NCBI RefSeq assembly: GCF_947242115.1
Contig: NC_074726.1
Coordinates: 6,751,951-6,815,950, forward strand
Reading direction: 5' to 3'
Origin: Biomphalaria glabrata
Lineage: Eukaryota > Mollusca > Gastropoda > Planorbidae
Length of the DNA stretch: 64,000 nucleotides
Below the pieces are notes generated by a model. The model ran no database searches. It was not told the origin of the DNA and saw only the letters and a list, made by a program, of their open reading frames with translations. Within the stretch, counting starts at the first letter, position 1. The number at the start of each line of letters is the position of its first letter. Positions 1 to 12,700 of the stretch are shown here, in pieces. Made by a program: the position numbers and the translations under genes.

Positions 1-36
1 TGGACTCAGGGGTGCCCTAGGATTCCGAAATTCCCC
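1..36 (-). mobile_element. SINE family A fragment at the window edge
   Basis: The bases match the middle of SINE family A read in reverse (GGACTCAGGGGTGCCC and on). It is cut off by the window start. Confidence 0.5.
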
Positions 37-114
37 ACACAAACGGATAAACTTGCTAATAATGTGTATCATTTTGGGATATTCGAACAGAGGCTTCGCT
101 ATGGTTAGTGTCAC

Positions 115-400
115 CCCAGCCCCCTATCACACTTTGCCAAATTTTGATTCACGGTGCCCCCGCTGCGGGGAAGAAGACGAAACCGTGCTTCATATTCTGT
201 TTGACTGCCCGAGACTTGCTGATCTCCGTCTCGACAGGTCTGGGAAACCCAAATTTCTCGACCTGTATGGCGACATTTATGCACTACGCAAGACAGCAGG
301 GTTTCTGTCCAGGGCTTTTGCAAGAGAGGATTTGAGCCTCTCAAGCCCTCACTCTAATGGAGTTTGATGATGATTATGATGATGATTATGATGATGATCA
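115..400 (+). mobile_element. I-type (Nimbus-like) LINE 3' fragment, copy 1
   Basis: The frame ending at the TGA at 365-367 encodes CPRCGEEDETVLHILFDCP, then LDRSGKPK and SLSSPHSNGV. This is the Cys/His motif and end that follow RNase H in I-clade LINEs. A TGATGATGAT-rich 3' tail follows to about 400. It is 5'-truncated. Confidence 0.75.
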
Positions 401-775
401 CACTTTGCTAAAGTAAAATTGTAAGTATTCGGGTTTACCCTTAAAACGCTTGCGGTAGTTTTGCCTCTAAACATCAGAATTGTAATTCCATTTTGTATGC
501 ACTCATTGTAAAACAGCTCAGCGCTTTAAAGCATTTATTAATGTAAAGTCTAAAAAAAAATATCTAAAAATCTTTCCTCACTTTGGTGTCACTTCCATAT
601 CATACAGCGCCCCCGCACCGATCTCAGCTCCTAGCACTAATGACGCTGTGTAAATAAGCTATAATAAATATTTCTTTACTTACAGGCAAGCAACACATTT
701 AAACCCATATGAAGCTTCAATAAATGCTTAGAAAAACTTAAACTACAAAGTTGACACAATCAACGCAATCTAGAA

Positions 776-3700
776 ATGTATGAAGAAGATGACTTTGAAG
801 TCATCCCCGAGCCTCGAAATGACGAGAGTTTTATTTTTAAGTAAGTACACTTTCTTTTTTGAATGTCATAATTAGTCACATTTATTAATGTTCATGTCTG
901 TGACATTTTACATCTCGAGAGACGATCTTTTCCCTTTGCAACTTCTTGTGTGACTAAAGAGGCCAATCCTTGATACACAGCTGCGATCACCAGGCGCCGT
1001 TGCATTTTCACCCTTCTTTCTGCTTCTGTTGTGTATGGCATCTGCAATCCGAGACCCTTCCTTTGTGCTCTCTCTCCATGTAGATCTATCCAGTGCCTCT
1101 TTTTCCCAGCTGCTAGTGTGGATTTTGAAGAGCTTCATGTCGCGTTTGCATACATCAGTTTACCTGAAAAGTGGATGACTTGCGTTCTGATAGATCACCA
1201 TACAGAATGTCTAGTCTAGTGGAATTCAACCTTCTGGTATTCTATGAACGTTGCCAAGCCAGCCAAGGCGTCTGCTGCTGATAACACAGCGTATGTTCTG
1301 CTCTTCGTAGCACTTCCTCATTGGTTATTTATATCTTGCCACCATATTTTAAAGATCCGCCTTAGGCATCGGAAGTAGAAGGTATTTAGATTGTTTTCCT
1401 GCCATGAGTAGGTTGACCATGTTTCACTTCCGTATAGCAAAGGGCTTATCACGTGGATTGTCCTCCCAAACTACTGGAGTTTATCGAGTGTTTCCATGTG
1501 GAAAGAAAATTTACAGTGAAATTCAATGGAGCCCAATCAGCACCTTTTGAGGTCAGAGGTCAGAGTCAAACAAGAATGTGTGCTCGCACCTACTCTGTTT
1601 GGCATATTCTTCTCCTGCCTACTGCATTACCCAGTTACGCTTACTGCGACATCAACGGACGTGTATTTCTCCATACAAGATCCTCTGGAAAACTCCTTTA
1701 TGTATCAAGGTTGCGTGCGAAACCAAAGTTAGAAAGTTACCTATCAGAGAACTTCTTTATGCTGATGATGCATCTATTGTGGCTAATTCTTATACTCAGC
1801 TTCAGACTATGGTTGACAAACTATCTGCTGCTTGCCAGAAGTTCGGCTTCAATATTAGTCAAAGCAAGACTAAGATACTATTTCAGAACACAAACACTGC
1901 ACCTCAAGTAACCATTAATCCAACCACTGGAAATTTTTCGGCCAGTTTTTGTTATCTTGGCTCCATCATATCCAACGATGCTCTACTGGATAAGACATTA
2001 ACAACAGGATAATAGGCACCATGTCACAGTAGCAGAAAAGAGTGTGGGACAAAATATTGCTGACTAACAATACCAAAGCCTTAGTCTACCGGACCTGTGT
2101 GATTGATTTTCATACATAGCGGCAAAACTAGAAATTGCAAGCTTTTTGGTGCATCCGGTGAACAAAATAAAGGAAGTGTTGAAAATCTGTTTTTCAATAG
2201 TCAAATGATATCATTCACAAGCTATTTAGCAATGCAAAATCCATTTATAAAGCTCTTCCGTTTTGTAGCTTTTTTAGTTGGCAACTTTTGAGTTCACGTT
2301 AGCGTCCTTGACAACGTTTAGGTCATCGTGAAACTCTCCAAACAGAAACCTACCACTGCTGTGTGTTTTCGATTTGCTTTTAGTGTCAGGTTATGTAAAC
2401 TTAATGACAAGAATATGACTAAGCCCGATCAGTTGTAGTCTTATATTTATCTTATCTTAACATATTATCTTACCTTATATATTACAGACGTTAGTTTAAA
2501 AAAAAAAAGAAGATAATTACGTCCTACGCATTTCATGTGTCAATCTAGTCATGCATGTTAATCAAAGACTTAAAACTCTGCTAACCCGTTAGTTTTCCTG
2601 TCTGATTCAGGCAATCCATTCCATTCTCTATTAGCACATGTTTTTTTCGTTTTTGATTCATGTATTGTCATAGAGACATAAACAAATGAATAATTGTCCG
2701 AATGGTCCTAGAATGGGAAGAGGGAGAAATCAAAAGGTGCAATAGGAATCGTGCCAGACAGAGTGAGTTAATATAAGCTTTGTAATGACTAATAACAACA
2801 CTAATGTATACTTATAACTTATAACTGACATATTTTGTTTCTCCCACGTAAACATTATAGCTCGGACCTTTCCTCGGACCCACTGGAGGATTATCTTTTG
2901 GATGGGGCAAACGAAGTCGACGCTATGCCTAGTCTAAGGTAAATACTTGACGTTTTCCTCTCAAAATCAATGAAGTTTAGTATGTCGGTTGGGGGAATAT
3001 TTTATAGCTTTATAGCTTTGTTTTTATATAGCGCTACTTTTATGCTTATAGCATGCTCAGAGCGGTAAGGTCCAATCTCATTTGTGGACCGGTTAAGGAG
3101 AGGGGGTATCTGGGAGAGGGTTTTCAGTGCTGCCTTAAAGCGCTCGGTAAACATAACTCTGCTCGAGTCGAGTGTTGAGCCTCGAGCCCCTATCATAGGA
3201 AGCCAAGACAAGCCAAGTTCAAGCGTGCTTAGCCGGTGGGGTGGGGGGGGGACTGCACTTTTGTCATCCAGGGGAGCTGATGGCTTTACATTGCACTTTT
3301 GTCATCCAAGGGGCTGATGGCTTTACACTGCGGTTTTTGTCATCCAGGGGACTGATGGCTTTACACTGATGGCTTTACACTGCAGTCTTGTCATTCAAGG
3401 GGCTGACGGCTTGACGGCTTTACACTGAAGTTTACATTATCGATGTCTGCCTGATTGTATGAGAGGCCAAATTGGAACGCCGTTCATTTATTCATTAATA
3501 ATTTTCATTTCTTCAATAATAGTCTTCATTAATAGTCTTCATGTCTTCATTAATAGTCTTCACGTCTTCATTAATAATCTTCACGTCTTTATTAATAGTC
3601 TTCATGTCTTCATTAATAGTCTTCATGTCTTCATTATTAGTCTTAATGTCTTCATTAATAGTCTTCATGTCTTCATTAATAGTCTTCATGTCTTCATTAA

Positions 3701-6700
3701 TAGTCTTCACGTCTTCATTAATAGTCTTCACGTCTTCATTAATAGTCTTCATGTCTTCATTAATAGTCTTCACGTCTTCATTAATAATCTTCACGTCTTT
3801 ATTAATAGTCTTCATGTCTTCATTAATAGTCTTCATGTCTTCATTATTAGTCTTAATGTCTTCATTATTAGTCTTAATGTCTTCATTATTAGTCTTCATG
3901 TCTTCATTAATTGTCTTATTGTCTAAAGTGTGTTTTATATGTATTGTATTTGAGTAAGTATATAGATATAAACTAATATATGAATTAATTATTGTTTATC
4001 AGAGCACCGACAACAGAAAAAGCATGTGAACAAATTGGATCGCCAGAGCCATTTTCACTGGTATGTTTTGTATTGTTGACATTGTTAGTGAATAAGAAAC
4101 TGCAGAGTTGTTACATTATAGTGATGACATCTAAGGAAATATGAACAAATTGTAAACTCCTATTGACCTGCCTAAGGAAATATGAACAAATTGTAAACTC
4201 CTATTGAGCTGCCTAAGGAGATATGAACAAGTTGTAAACTCCTATTGAGCTGCCTAAGGAAATATGAACAAGTTGTAAACTCCTATTGAGCAGCCTAAGG
4301 AGATATATAAACACGTAGCGAACTTCTAATGAGTTGTCTAAGTAAATATGAATACACTGACGAATCATAATGGAGTAATCAACAGAGTAAGACAAATATT
4401 AACTTGAAAAGATACAATAGTTAGACTTAGCTCACTCACTGCATTAATGAAGCCTATAAAAGATTGTTTGTACACAAGTTTACTCAAAGCACGGTTATAA
4501 TTTCTACTTTCGATATAGGTGATGTTCATTGTCTTTTAATAAATCCTATTTGTCACCACACAGTTTTATCTCACGATATTTTGTGAAATATGCGTTTTAC
4601 AACATTAAATATAATAATGACAATAAGGCTTGTCTTCGAGTCCGAAGATCCACGAGGAATGCAGTATTTTCCGTGGCTACGCAGCCTCAGATGTGACCTA
4701 CATATTTTGCTATATCTAGCGCAGATTTTCTTTTTACCGACTACGTCTTTGTCTTCGGCAGCGGATTTTCTTTTGGTCTCAAAAGTGCATCCCGCGGCCT
4801 TTGAGATATAATAAAAATATACGTGCTGTAAATATAGCTTGTCGTGGGTACAATCCCATGATATTAAAAACTAGGCAAAAGTGATAATTCTATATTACTA
4901 TGTAGGTTTAAAAGTGCCTACGTTAAACTATCTAATACTTGAATGGCCATTTCAGTGGGTACAATCCCATGATATTAAAAACTAGGCAAACGTGATAATT
5001 CTATATTACTATGTAGGTTTAAAAGTGCCTACGTTAAACTATCTAATACTTGAATGGCCATTTCAGTGGGTACAATCCCATGATATTAAAAACTAGGCAA
5101 AAGTGATAATTCTATATTACTATGTAGATTTAAAAGTGCTTAAGTTAACCGTATCAAATACTTGAATGGCCATTTCAGTTGAAGTCCTCACTGACAGAAT
5201 CATTGACCAGCATGCAAATCTTGCAGCCCTATCAACTGGCCTATCGGGTGAGGTATCTGCTTAGCCAGCTTCAGAGCCTGAATCTCGAGGCTTACTCGGA
5301 CAAGAAGCAACTCCTGGACGAGTTGCTGAAACTACTCAGACTGTACAAGAACATGTTGACAGTGATAGAAGCTGAGTTGATAGACTACAAGATTGTAGGT
5401 CAGTTGTTTTATCCATGTGTCTTATAAGTGTCTATAAACTCAAAGACTACAAGATTGTAGGTCAATTGTTTTATCCATGTGTCTATAAGTGTCTATAAAC
5501 TCATAGACTTCAAGATTGTAGGTCAGTTGTTTTATCCATGTGTCTATAAGTGTCTATAAACTCATAGACTTCAAGATTGTAGGTCAGTTGTTTTATCCAT
5601 GAGTCTATAAGTGTCTATAAACTCATAGACTTCAAGATTGTAGGTCAGTTGTTTTATCCATGTGTCTATAAGTGTCTATAAACTCATAGACTTCAAGATT
5701 GTAGGTCAGTTGTTTTATCCATGTGTCTATAAGTGTCTATAAACTCATAGACTACAAGATTGTAGGTCAGTTGTTTTATCCATGTGTCTATAAGTGATGA
5801 TTACGTCCTTCGCGTCATGCATCTAGTCATGCATGCGGAATATGTGCCTATACGTGTCTATCAACTCGATGCCATTAAAGAAATGTCTTCAGGACATCTC
5901 TCTTGTTCACTCTCTTCACAGCAATCAAAACGGAAACTCTATTAAGCAACTTCACTTTATTATTCTAAATGCAAGCTTTCGTATAGATCCCAGGTCTTCT
6001 TGTTCATTATACACAACACATTGAAATATAAATAAAACACACACCAAAAAAAACAACAACAAGCAATCCCACTTCAAAATTTAATTTATTCAGCCTATCA
6101 TTACGTCGATACTGGTTCAATCCCCCCCCCCCTTTCTCAGCAGCTCACTAAGCTCAGAAGGTATAAACTCATATGTTTGTCAAAATTTTTTCGAACATAT
6201 TTATTTTCGTATGTTTTAGATTCAAGATATTTAATATCCCACAAAATTATTTAGTCGCCTGTTAATTTTTATAATAAACTTTGACTTTAAAAATATATAA
6301 AAACTGGCTAATAAAAACTGACACTGAGACACTTAGCTTATCTTATAAGTTACAGATGTTCCTTTAAAAAAAAACAAGATAATTACGCTCTACACGTGTT
6401 AATTAGAGACTAAAACTCTGCTAAGTCAATGGCTGTCCTGGTTGATTCAGAAAATCCATTCCATGTGCTCTAACGGCATTAGGGAAGATGGAGCACTTGT
6501 ACAAATTAGTCCTAGCATATGGACCTATCTTTGTGACTCTTTAAGAATTTTATTAGATTTTTAGCGGCTCCCGAAAGGGGAAAAGACGCTATTAGTTTTG
6601 TGTGGGATGTCTGTCCGTCCGTCCATCCCGTTCAGATCTCGTAAACAAGAAAAGATAGTGAAAATCCGACATCATATTTTAGTTCATTCAAAGTTCTGAT

Positions 6701-9700
6701 GCAACGGCTTCTTTTTTCTTTTCTGAAAGCGAAAAATCTAATTTTTTAAATCACTTATGCAAGAATTTTTTTTCATAAAAATACACCACTTTTACAACTA
6801 TTCCCTATTAATAGTAACAAACACGATACGCTCTTTAGTAGGGGCACATATTCCTATGCAAAATAACTTAAAACAACAATTAATAAGTATTTTTTCATAT
6901 TATCGCGTATACTTCAGAGTTGCCATATAGTCTAGGTATAAAACACTTGAGGAAATTTTTTTTCTTTTTTTTCTTAAAGGAAATGTTTTTTCTTGAGGAT
7001 TCACCCATTACAAATACATTACCATCACTTAGATTAATTAGATATTCATCATAAGACATCAGTTACGCCAGGTTCACATTTAATTTCACATTCTCTTTCA
7101 CCTTGGACTGGTTTGGACCGCTGGATCACCACACAAGATCTGTCAACCTTCTTTCTCCATTCTTCTCTGTCATTTGTCATTGATAGAATTTTAATTTGAT
7201 ATTCTTTCTGAAAATATTGAAACCTGCCTGGGTGGACCACTCTCTTTGTATCCTTGTTTTAACTTGTAAATAATGGTTTGGAGGCGCGGTGGCTGAGCAG
7301 TAAAGCACTTGCATTCTGAACTGTTGTCCTGGGTTCGAATCCTGGTGAAGACTGGAATTTTTATTTTCTAGATTTCAGAGCGCACCCGAGTCCAACCAAC
7401 TCTAATGGGTACCTGACTTTAGTTGGGGAAAGTAAACGTAGTTGGTCGTTGTGCTGGCCACATGACACCCTCGTTAACCGTTGGCCAAAGAAACAGATGA
7501 CCTTAACATTATCTGCCCTATAGATCGCAAGGTCTGAAAGGGGAACTTTACTTTACTATACTTTACTACTTAGATAAGCTTTTTTTTAATGTATTTTAAC
7601 ATATTTTGTTTGTTAATTTTTTTCACTTACACATCATATTCCTTCAATACCCATAAAGAAAATGCTAATTTACAAGAGAATATACACACTTAATTAACCT
7701 AATTAGAGTGCAAAACTTAAAAGCTGAAATAAATGATTAATGCACGCTAAGTTTTATCCCATGCTACTCATCGGCAAAGTTGTTCAATATGAACAGTAAT
7801 GAAAAGAAGTTGAATAATGGACCTGTTTTAGGGTGGATAACGCTACTTATTTTATTTTTTTTTTTTTAAAGGGGTACCCTGTTGGTACAGTCAAATTTTA
7901 ACCTGGTCGCTACATGGCATTTTCGGAATCACGTGATTCGAGTTCTCTTTGGAGCTTTTCTATGTTTAAATAGTTTCTTCCCATAATACTAAACGATAAC
8001 TTACAAACAGAACAAAAAAACCTAATTAAATACTCAGATGACACAAGGGTAGAGATACTAGAACTAATTCGTACAAGTGCTCCTTCTTCTCTTGTGCTAT
8101 TAGATAATGGAATGGGGTAGCCTTAATCAGCCAGAAAAACCAAAGACTTAACAAAGTTAAAGTCGTTGATAAACATGCATGACTAGATTGACACATGAAA
8201 TGCGTAGGACGTAATTATCTTCTTTTTTTTTTTAAATAACGTCTGTAATATATAAGATAAGAAGAAGAATTGTAAATGAGAGAAAAAAAAAAGTAACTCA
8301 TCTGTTTGTATTTGTGAATTATTTGCTAATTAAACATTTACTGTACGTATAGAGAAGTATTATCACAACATAACTGATGACATACTTGCAGCTAAAGAGA
8401 ATTTTGGTTCTATTGCAGATGTATTGCTCACTATTTTCACATCTGCCTGCACACAAGAAGAAAGAGAAGGCGTTTTACAAGCTTTTACCGCACTCAAAAC
8501 TTCTGCAATGGAACTATTCGTCAGAATTACAGAACTGAGTGATGTCATCTGTCAGGTAACCGTTTAATAGGTACTTTAGGGATTGGTCGTTGTGCTGGCC
8601 ACATGGCATCCTCGTTAGTTGTTGGCCAGAAAAACCGAAACGTGTCACAAGATTCATAGATTGCTACTTTGAAAGGGGTACACTTTACTTTTCCCCTATA
8701 ACTTAATTATATTTTTACTTCTTCAAAAATACACTTTATGGTAAAAAAAACAAAAACATTTTAATAAATTGCTCAAGTTAAAGAACACTGCTGCCTTTGA
8801 AAAAAATTCCTAAAATAATTTTTAAGGAGATACTTATGAGAGTTTTAACATGTATTCCTGTGTGTTTTCCATGTGGAAATGTTTTTAAACCTCTGGTTAT
8901 TATGTACTGTGATTGGATCTAGCCTATCATCCAGATACGTTGTTTGAATAGAAACCAGACGCACAGTATCAATTTAGAATATTATCCTGTGAGGACTACC
9001 TCTCTATAGCAGCAACAGAGCTAGACATGCCTTAGAGTCGAACCCCCAGGGAACAAGACGTAGAGGAAGATACTAGAGGAAGCCGAGAGGACCGGAAAGA
9101 GCTGGGAAGCCATAAAAAAAACTAGCAAGAGACCGTGGAGGGTGGTGTGTTATTACTGAGGCCCTATGTTCCATGAGGAACTCAAAGGAATGATGATGAT
9201 GATGATGAAGAATTTAACTAATAAAGTCGATTTATAGAATGTACATGTTTTCTTCCAATATAATGACACAACATAAGTACATGGAAGAAATAAATCTACA
9301 TTGAAAATGTTCAAATAAAACCCAACTGTAGCCTACATCTGACTCATCGACCCTTTTATCTTCCCTTATATGCCTTTCGATAAATGTTGATTTCTGAAAC
9401 AAGAAAGATATTTTATAAAATACTTAAAAAACAAAAAACAGCAACAAATATTATATTAAGTGTGTAAAATTTCAGCTTGATCCGAAATCGGGTATGGGAG
9501 AAATAACGTGTACAAACTTTTTACCAGACAGACAGACAGAGTGAGTTGATAGAAGCTTTGCAAAGAAAAATGTGCAAACAAATTAAGAGTGTCCATAATG
9601 TCACAGTTTCAGCTTTATTTATGTAATTCTATGGAAGCCACTGTCTAAGTGTTCCTCTGGTTCTCCACGTAACTGTGAAAACACTAGATCAGTGGTTCCC

Positions 9701-12700
9701 AAACTGTATTCCGCGGAACGAGATTGTCCCGAAAGGCCTACTGGAATAGTTAATTAGAAGGCCACCAGGTGAATTAATCTCTCTAAAAAAATAAGTAAAG
9801 TGTTCCGCTAAATACTCAAAATGTGCGAAGTGTTTCGTTAAGGAAAAAGTTTGGGAACCGCTGCATTAGATAACTGTCGTATCGACATAGGCAAACTTTA
9901 TTATCTCTTCGCAACCCTCACACAAACTTACACACTTCCGGTCATTCGCTTGTACATTCCCACTGACTAGCAAAATTGGATTATACAAATGACACCAACT
10001 CTCATCCGTGGCATTCACCCAATTCCGTTGTCATTAGCACCAAGCGACTTGTGACAAAGTAAACTTTGAAAAAAATATCACTATATATAATTCTCTTCGT
10101 CGCCCGACCATGCGGGACACCACGCAAGCACGCCGAGTCTCTAACTCTCGATGAAAAAGCCTAGAGCTACTAGAGTTACCCCACGTAACTTTCGCGGAGA
10201 CAGAGAGTGAGGCTCAGAAAAAAAAGAGGAGGGAGGCGTATGCTACGCCGCGGGTCGGCTCGTTTCTTACATTTAGACAAGACGAATAAATTTATTGAGT
10301 AGGTATAAACTGGAAAATACAATGTTTTGTTTTAAATAATTAAACTTATAGATTCTCAATAATGTTCTGGAAAATGTATTTTAACTCTCCAGGCCATGTC
10401 AAGAAAAGATATTTTTCGAATTTTCAAGAAAGTGCTAAAAGGCGATGTGACAATGACGCCATGTCTGCCAGTAGTAAGTATAGATTTACTTTATGTCCCA
10501 TGTATCAGTTCTGCGTTTAGAGACAAACTGATTTCATTACCACTGTCGTCCTTAGGAGTCCAAGCCGATGTTTCCAAACCAAAGGCGAGAAAATTTCACT
10601 TTCATTTCAGACCCGCACAGAAACCTTAGCATTTCTCATTTTGTGCTCGCGTCTGCACTTACAGTATGCGCTTTTATTGATTGAGCCCTATTCAACTCGC
10701 TAGTTATTTTATATAAAATGTGCCCCCGAGTTTGTTTATTTCATTTTTTAAAGATGAAGGTTATTGAGCGAGCCTCGTTTCCACACAGTTCATAACGTCA
10801 ACTGCAATGTGCCAGATTTTTATAGATACACAGAATTTAAAGCAAAAATTATTCCTGATATCAAAGATATCATGGTAACAGAAAAATATTTAAAATTAAG
10901 TAAAGTTCAATTTTAAAAGGGCATGGTGGCTAAATGGTAAAGCGCTAGGCTTCCGAAACTAAGTTTTTCGAGTTTAAATCTTGGTGAAAGATGGTAATTT
11001 GAGCTCCGGGATTTTTTTAGGACGTCTCCGAGCTCACCCCAACTTCAATAGTAAGGTTGCATACATTGGGGAAGTGAAGGCGGCTGGTTGTTGTGCTGAC
11101 CACATGACACCCTCGTTAACAGTCGGCCATAAAAAACAAATGACCTTTACACCATCTGCTCCCATAGATCTGAAGGTCTGAAAGAGGTTCCTTTACTTTT
11201 AAGACTGTACTAAGATGTTTGCTGACATCAGTTTAGTCGTCTTTACTTTGACATTAAGATTTCTACTTCACTTAGGAGGCTGACACAAAGAAACGATGGA
11301 TACTTCACGTTCTATTGAATATTGTCTCCAGAGAGTTCCGTAGGACTGAAGAGCTGGAAAAGTCAAACATCCTAAAGGTAACAATGTGACTTCTACGCCA
11401 TCATGACATATATCTAATAAACAACTATAGCACCCTCATTACATAAATCTAATAAACAACTATAACATGCTCATTACATATATCTAATAAAAATAACTAT
11501 AACGCTCTCATTCGAAATAATCAACTATAAAACACTCATTACATATATCTAATAAAAATAACTATAACGCTCTCATTCGAAATAATCAACTATAAAACAC
11601 TCATTACATATATCTAATAAAAATAACTATAACGCTCTCATTCGAAATAATCAACTATAAAGCACTCATTACATATATCTAATAAAAATAACTATAACGC
11701 TCTCATTCGAAATTATCAACTATAAAGCACTCATTACATATATCTAATAAAAATAACTATAACGCTCTCATTCGAAATTATCAACTATAAAGCACTCATT
11801 ACATATATCTAATAAAAATAACTATAACGCTCTCATTCGAAATTATCAACTATAAAGCACTCATTACATATATCTAATAAAAATAACTATAACGCTCTCA
11901 TTCGAAATTATCAACTATAAAGCACTCATTACATATATCTAATAAAAAATAACTATAACGCTCTCATTCGAAATTATCAACTATAAAGCACTCATTACAT
12001 ATATCTAATAAAAATAACTATAACGCTCTCATTCGAAATTATCAACTATAAAGCACTCATTACATATATCTAATAAAAAATAACTATAACGCTCTCATTC
12101 GAAATTATCAACTATAAAGCACTCATTACATATATCTAATAAAAATAACTATAACGCTCTCATTCGAAATTATCAACTATAAAGCACTCATTACATATAT
12201 CTAATAAAAATAACTATAACGCTCTCATTACAAATTATCAACTATAAAGCACTCATTACATATATATAAAACTTCTCTTCGATTCCGAAAATTAATGAGG
12301 AGTGCAGTATTTCACGAGGCTACGCAGACCCAGCTGCGACCTACAACGCACTCATTACATATATCTAATAATCACCTATACAAATCATTCATTACATATA
12401 TCTAATAATCACCTATACAAATCATTCATTACATATATCTAATAATCACCTATACAAATCATTCATTACATATATCTAATAATCACCTATACAAATCATT
12501 CATTACATATATCTAATAATCACCTATACAAATCATTCATTACATATATCTAATAATCACCTATACAAATCATTCATTACATATATCTAATAATCACCTA
12601 TACAAATCATTCATTACGTATATCTAATAATCACCTATACAAATCATTCATTACATATATCTAATAATCACCTATACAAATCATTCATTACATATATCTA

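Noticed and set aside
3459-3957. Long open frames on both strands across 3459-3957
   Set aside because: They are produced by a 21-bp tandem repeat whose period keeps frames open. The peptides are monotonous repeats.
7281-7350. Candidate tRNA gene
   Set aside because: A and B boxes are present, but the same unit with a 200-bp body occurs eleven times, so it is a SINE head. No stable cloverleaf is preserved.
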